From assembly GCA_023230455.1 (NCBI GenBank), contig JALNXH010000017.1, positions 1 through 64,000 on the forward strand: a DNA stretch of 64,000 bases. Reading direction: 5' to 3'. Made by a program: the position numbers and the translations under genes. The notes under the pieces were generated by a model. The model worked only from the letters and a program-made list of their open reading frames with translations. It searched no databases and was not told the DNA's origin. This DNA is from Rhodocyclaceae bacterium (GTDB lineage Bacteria > Pseudomonadota > Gammaproteobacteria > Burkholderiales > Rhodocyclaceae). The stretch's first letter is position 1. Each line of letters starts with the position of its first letter. Below are positions 62,352 through 64,000 of this stretch, one piece after another.

Positions 62352-63164
62352 TCAGCGCCAGCGGTTGATGGCGTCGCGGGTTTCCTGCGCAACCCTGCGT
62401 GCGGCGGCGGCGAAGTCTTCGCCCTTGCCGGCGTAGAGGATGGCGCGCGAGGAATTGATCATCAGGCCGCCGCCGTCGGCGGTCTTGCCGGCACCGACGG
62501 TGGCTTCGATATCGCCGCCTTGGGCGCCGATGCCGGGCACCAGCAGCGGCAGGTCGCCGACGATCTGGCGCACGCGGGCGATCTCGGCGGGGAAGGTGGC
62601 GCCGACCACCAGCGCGCACTGGCCGCCGACGTTCCATTCGTTGGCGACGAGGCGGGCTACCCGCTCGTAGAGTTTCTCGCCGCCGATGTCGAGGAATTGC
62701 AGGTCGCTGCCGCCGGGGTTGGAGGTACGGCAGAGCAGGATCACGCCCTTGTCCTTCCAGGCCAGCCAGGGTTCCACCGAGTCGTGGCCCATATAGGGAT
62801 TGACCGTCACCGCGTCGGCCTTGAAACGTTCGAAGGCTTCGATGGCGTACTGCTCGGCGGTGCTGCCGATGTCGCCGCGCTTGGCATCGAGAATCACCGG
62901 GATGCCCGGATGCTTGGCGTGGATGTGGGCGATCAGCCGTTCCAGTTGGTCTTCGCCGCGGCGCGCGGCAAAGTAGGCGATCTGCGGCTTGAAGCTGCAC
63001 ACCAGGTTGGCGGTGGCATCGACGATGGCGGTGCAGAATTCGAAAATGGCGTCGGGTCGGCCGGCCAGATGGGCGGGAAATTTCGCCGGATCGGGATCGA
63101 GGCCGACGCAGAGCAGGCTGTTGCGTTCGGTCCAGGCGGCGCGCAGGGCGGTGCTGAAGTTCAT
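62352..63164 (-). CDS. pyrF: orotidine 5'-phosphate decarboxylase
   Basis: A 270-aa enzyme of the long (type 2, about 270 aa) class: LCVGLDPDPAKFP, the catalytic DAKRGDIGSTAEQY and VPGIGAQGGD. It makes UMP in pyrimidine synthesis. Start at MNFSTALRA (63164) overlaps the stop of the small Cys-rich gene by 4 bp (ATGA); the longer frame is discarded. 91 bp separate it from nhaD. Confidence 0.94.
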   Translation of the reverse strand: MNFSTALRAAWTERNSLLCVGLDPDPAKFPAHLAGRPDAIFEFCTAIVDATANLVCSFKPQIAYFAARRGEDQLERLIAHIHAKHPGIPVILDAKRGDIGSTAEQYAIEAFERFKADAVTVNPYMGHDSVEPWLAWKDKGVILLCRTSNPGGSDLQFLDIGGEKLYERVARLVANEWNVGGQCALVVGATFPAEIARVRQIVGDLPLLVPGIGAQGGDIEATVGAGKTADGGGLMINSSRAILYAGKGEDFAAAARRVAQETRDAINRWR

Positions 63165-63367
63165 GATTTTTTCTCGTCGTCGGGGGCGGGTTCGTTGGCG
63201 GCACTTTCCCGGGCCTGTTTTTCCCGCAACCGGGCGTTTTTGTCCTCGTTGGCGAATACATAACGGCCGAAGAGAACGCAACCTTTCATGCCCGGGTCGC
63301 AGGGTAGGTCGTTCACCCGGGTGCAAACGTCATTGACTTCGTGAGGGCAACCCCAGCCTCCGGCCAT
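63161..63367 (-). CDS. small Cys-rich protein next to pyrF
   Basis: A 68-aa protein from ATG 63367. The sequence WGCPHEVNDVCTRVNDLPCD then PGMKGCVLFGRYVF holds four Cys (residues about 7, 14, 22 and 28), a spacing suited to Zn2+ or an Fe-S cluster, followed by a charged tail. I recall similar proteins encoded before pyrF in betaproteobacteria, with unknown function. The ATGA overlap with pyrF implies translational coupling. Confidence 0.75.
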   Translation of the reverse strand: MAGGWGCPHEVNDVCTRVNDLPCDPGMKGCVLFGRYVFANEDKNARLREKQARESAANEPAPDDEKKS

Positions 63368-63369
63368 TG

Positions 63370-63567
63370 TCAGCCTCCCAGAATCGTTTCGCCGCGGCGC
63401 AGCCGCTCCTGGCGCTCCCTGATTTCCGGAGGAAGGGCGAGCAGCAGAAACTGGCGAGCGTCCTCGAGCCACTGTAGACGCTGTAGCGGGCTCAACCGGG
63501 CGAAGGCTGCCAGTTGTTCGTCGCTGACGTAATAGCCGAAACCGCCGGACGGTTCAGTGCGAATCAT
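63370..63567 (-). CDS. short protein of unknown function
   Basis: A 65-aa protein from ATG 63567 (MIRTEPSGGFGYYVSDEQLA ... RRGETILGG). It is helical with a Leu/Arg-rich middle (SPLQRLQWLEDARQFLL); no family recognised. Its start overlaps the nucleotidyltransferase gene by 14 bp and its end is 2 bp from the Cys-rich gene start, so it belongs to the same operon. Short size makes this less certain. Confidence 0.6.
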   Translation of the reverse strand: MIRTEPSGGFGYYVSDEQLAAFARLSPLQRLQWLEDARQFLLLALPPEIRERQERLRRGETILGG

Positions 63568-64000
63568 GGTTGCGAAGGCGCTCCAAATGTTCGATGTCGT
63601 CATGATCCTGCCTGCGATTGGCATGAGCCTTGAGCGCGATCAAGTCTTCGACGGCAGCAACCCTGACGGGTGTATCACCCACGTGACGCAAGGTGGCGCG
63701 GCCCATGGCAACTCCGATGTCGAGGGCAGGCGCGATCAGGATGTCGACCAGCGGGGCGTTGCTGACCGGGGATGAGAGGCCGAAGGCGACCATGTGCTTT
63801 TGTTCAGACCAAATCCAGCGCTGCTGCGCATCTTTCAACTCTGCCAGCGATACCGGTGCGACCGGGCTCAGATGCAAGGCTTCCGCACAGGCGATGAAAC
63901 GATCGAGATTGGCTTCATCCAGTGCCAGAACGAGGTCGATGTCCATGGTCATGCGTGGCACGCCATGGAGGTTCATCGCCAGCCCGCCCACCACCAGGTA
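63554..64000 (-). CDS. nucleotidyltransferase (AbiEii/MNT-like), cut by window edge
   Basis: The frame enters from beyond base 64000 and reads YLVVGGLAMNLHGVPRMTMD then IDLVLALDEANL, ending LRNHDSH at 63554. The GG...H...R.T.D.D pattern is that of the pol-beta nucleotidyltransferase fold with metal-binding DxD (MTMDIDL). Relatives include AbiEii-type and DUF6036 proteins of toxin-antitoxin-like systems, as well as uncharacterised domestic genes. 147 codons visible; the start is outside. A possible small-partner role for the 65-aa protein that overlaps it is only a guess. Confidence 0.75.
   Translation of the reverse strand, partial: YLVVGGLAMNLHGVPRMTMDIDLVLALDEANLDRFIACAEALHLSPVAPVSLAELKDAQQRWIWSEQKHMVAFGLSSPVSNAPLVDILIAPALDIGVAMGRATLRHVGDTPVRVAAVEDLIALKAHANRRQDHDDIEHLERLRNHDSH

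Overview
The window is a 64 kb piece of a GC-rich proteobacterial chromosome. Gene content points to a betaproteobacterium of the Rhodocyclales/Nitrosomonadales type: GTP-dependent PEP carboxykinase, class I fructose-bisphosphatase, a fused PabB-PabC, a ClcBA-free sigma54/ANTAR nitrate-assimilation regulon, many c-di-GMP-type proteins and RND efflux. The taxonomic call is an inference from content only. Almost everything reads as ordinary core or niche genome; one segment (about 11.4-16.1 kb) is visibly poorer in GC and looks acquired. No tRNA, rRNA or CRISPR array was seen.

Layout. 0-2.6 kb: truncated pckG, a patatin-like lipase and a D,D-endopeptidase, closed by a strong hairpin. 2.6-9.3 kb (minus strand): P-type cation ATPase with a DUF3124 secreted protein, a Kef-type K+/H+ antiporter, a redox-active thioredoxin-like peptide and an ArsP-like permease. 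9.5-11.4 kb: compact arsR-arsC-acr3 operon with 4-bp overlaps. 11.4-16.1 kb: accessory island with a MerR-like HTH protein, a 987-aa adenine methyltransferase and a PD-(D/E)xK nuclease-like protein, translationally coupled, and flanked on both sides by copies of a repeat GTGCCA-N7-TGAAA plus TGTCG-type termini. 16.1-20.2 kb: enoyl-CoA hydratase, acyl-CoA synthetase, a nitroreductase remnant and alanine dehydrogenase. 20.3-25.7 kb: a degenerate HD-domain protein, a DEAD-box RNA helicase, a chromate-transporter pair (one frameshifted) and a small secreted protein. 25.7-36.9 kb: PabBC, small unknown protein, Hpt/HD-GYP protein, Fbp, a receiver-TPR protein coupled to a minimal histidine kinase, FKBP, a PAS-GGDEF-EAL protein, a 3-hydroxyisobutyrate-dehydrogenase-like enzyme and DUF4202.

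37.1-52.7 kb carries nitrate assimilation: nasA, then (after a CZB chemoreceptor, an IorAB-type molybdenum hydroxylase and small envelope genes) nirBD, nrtABD and nasT. Three sigma54 promoters with the -24/-12 pattern TGGCAC-N5-TTGCW sit before nasA, nirB and nrtA. Downstream of the latter two promoters lie leader RNAs with two hexaloop hairpins (loop base 1 A, base 4 G) followed by an overlapping intrinsic terminator, the signature of ANTAR (NasT/NasR) antitermination. NasT is encoded beside nrtA, but no NasS sensor is seen. Nitrate would enter through NrtABD, be reduced by NasA to nitrite and by NirBD to ammonium; a CbiX-type chelatase at 57.7 kb may help make siroheme.

52.8-57.7 kb: a DUF2892 protein, RND pump and adaptor, divergent from an OsmC-family gene with a palindrome between them, resembling a sulfide/persulfide or thiol-stress divergon. 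57.7-64 kb: CbiX, an MFS carrier, two Na+/H+ antiporters (CPA2 and NhaD), pyrF, a small Cys-rich protein, a short unknown gene and a nucleotidyltransferase cut by the window end.

The best candidate for something little described is the 11.4-16.1 kb methylase/nuclease island with its unusual repeat-bearing ends. The most completely readable regulatory logic is the pair of sigma54 + ANTAR leaders in nitrate assimilation.
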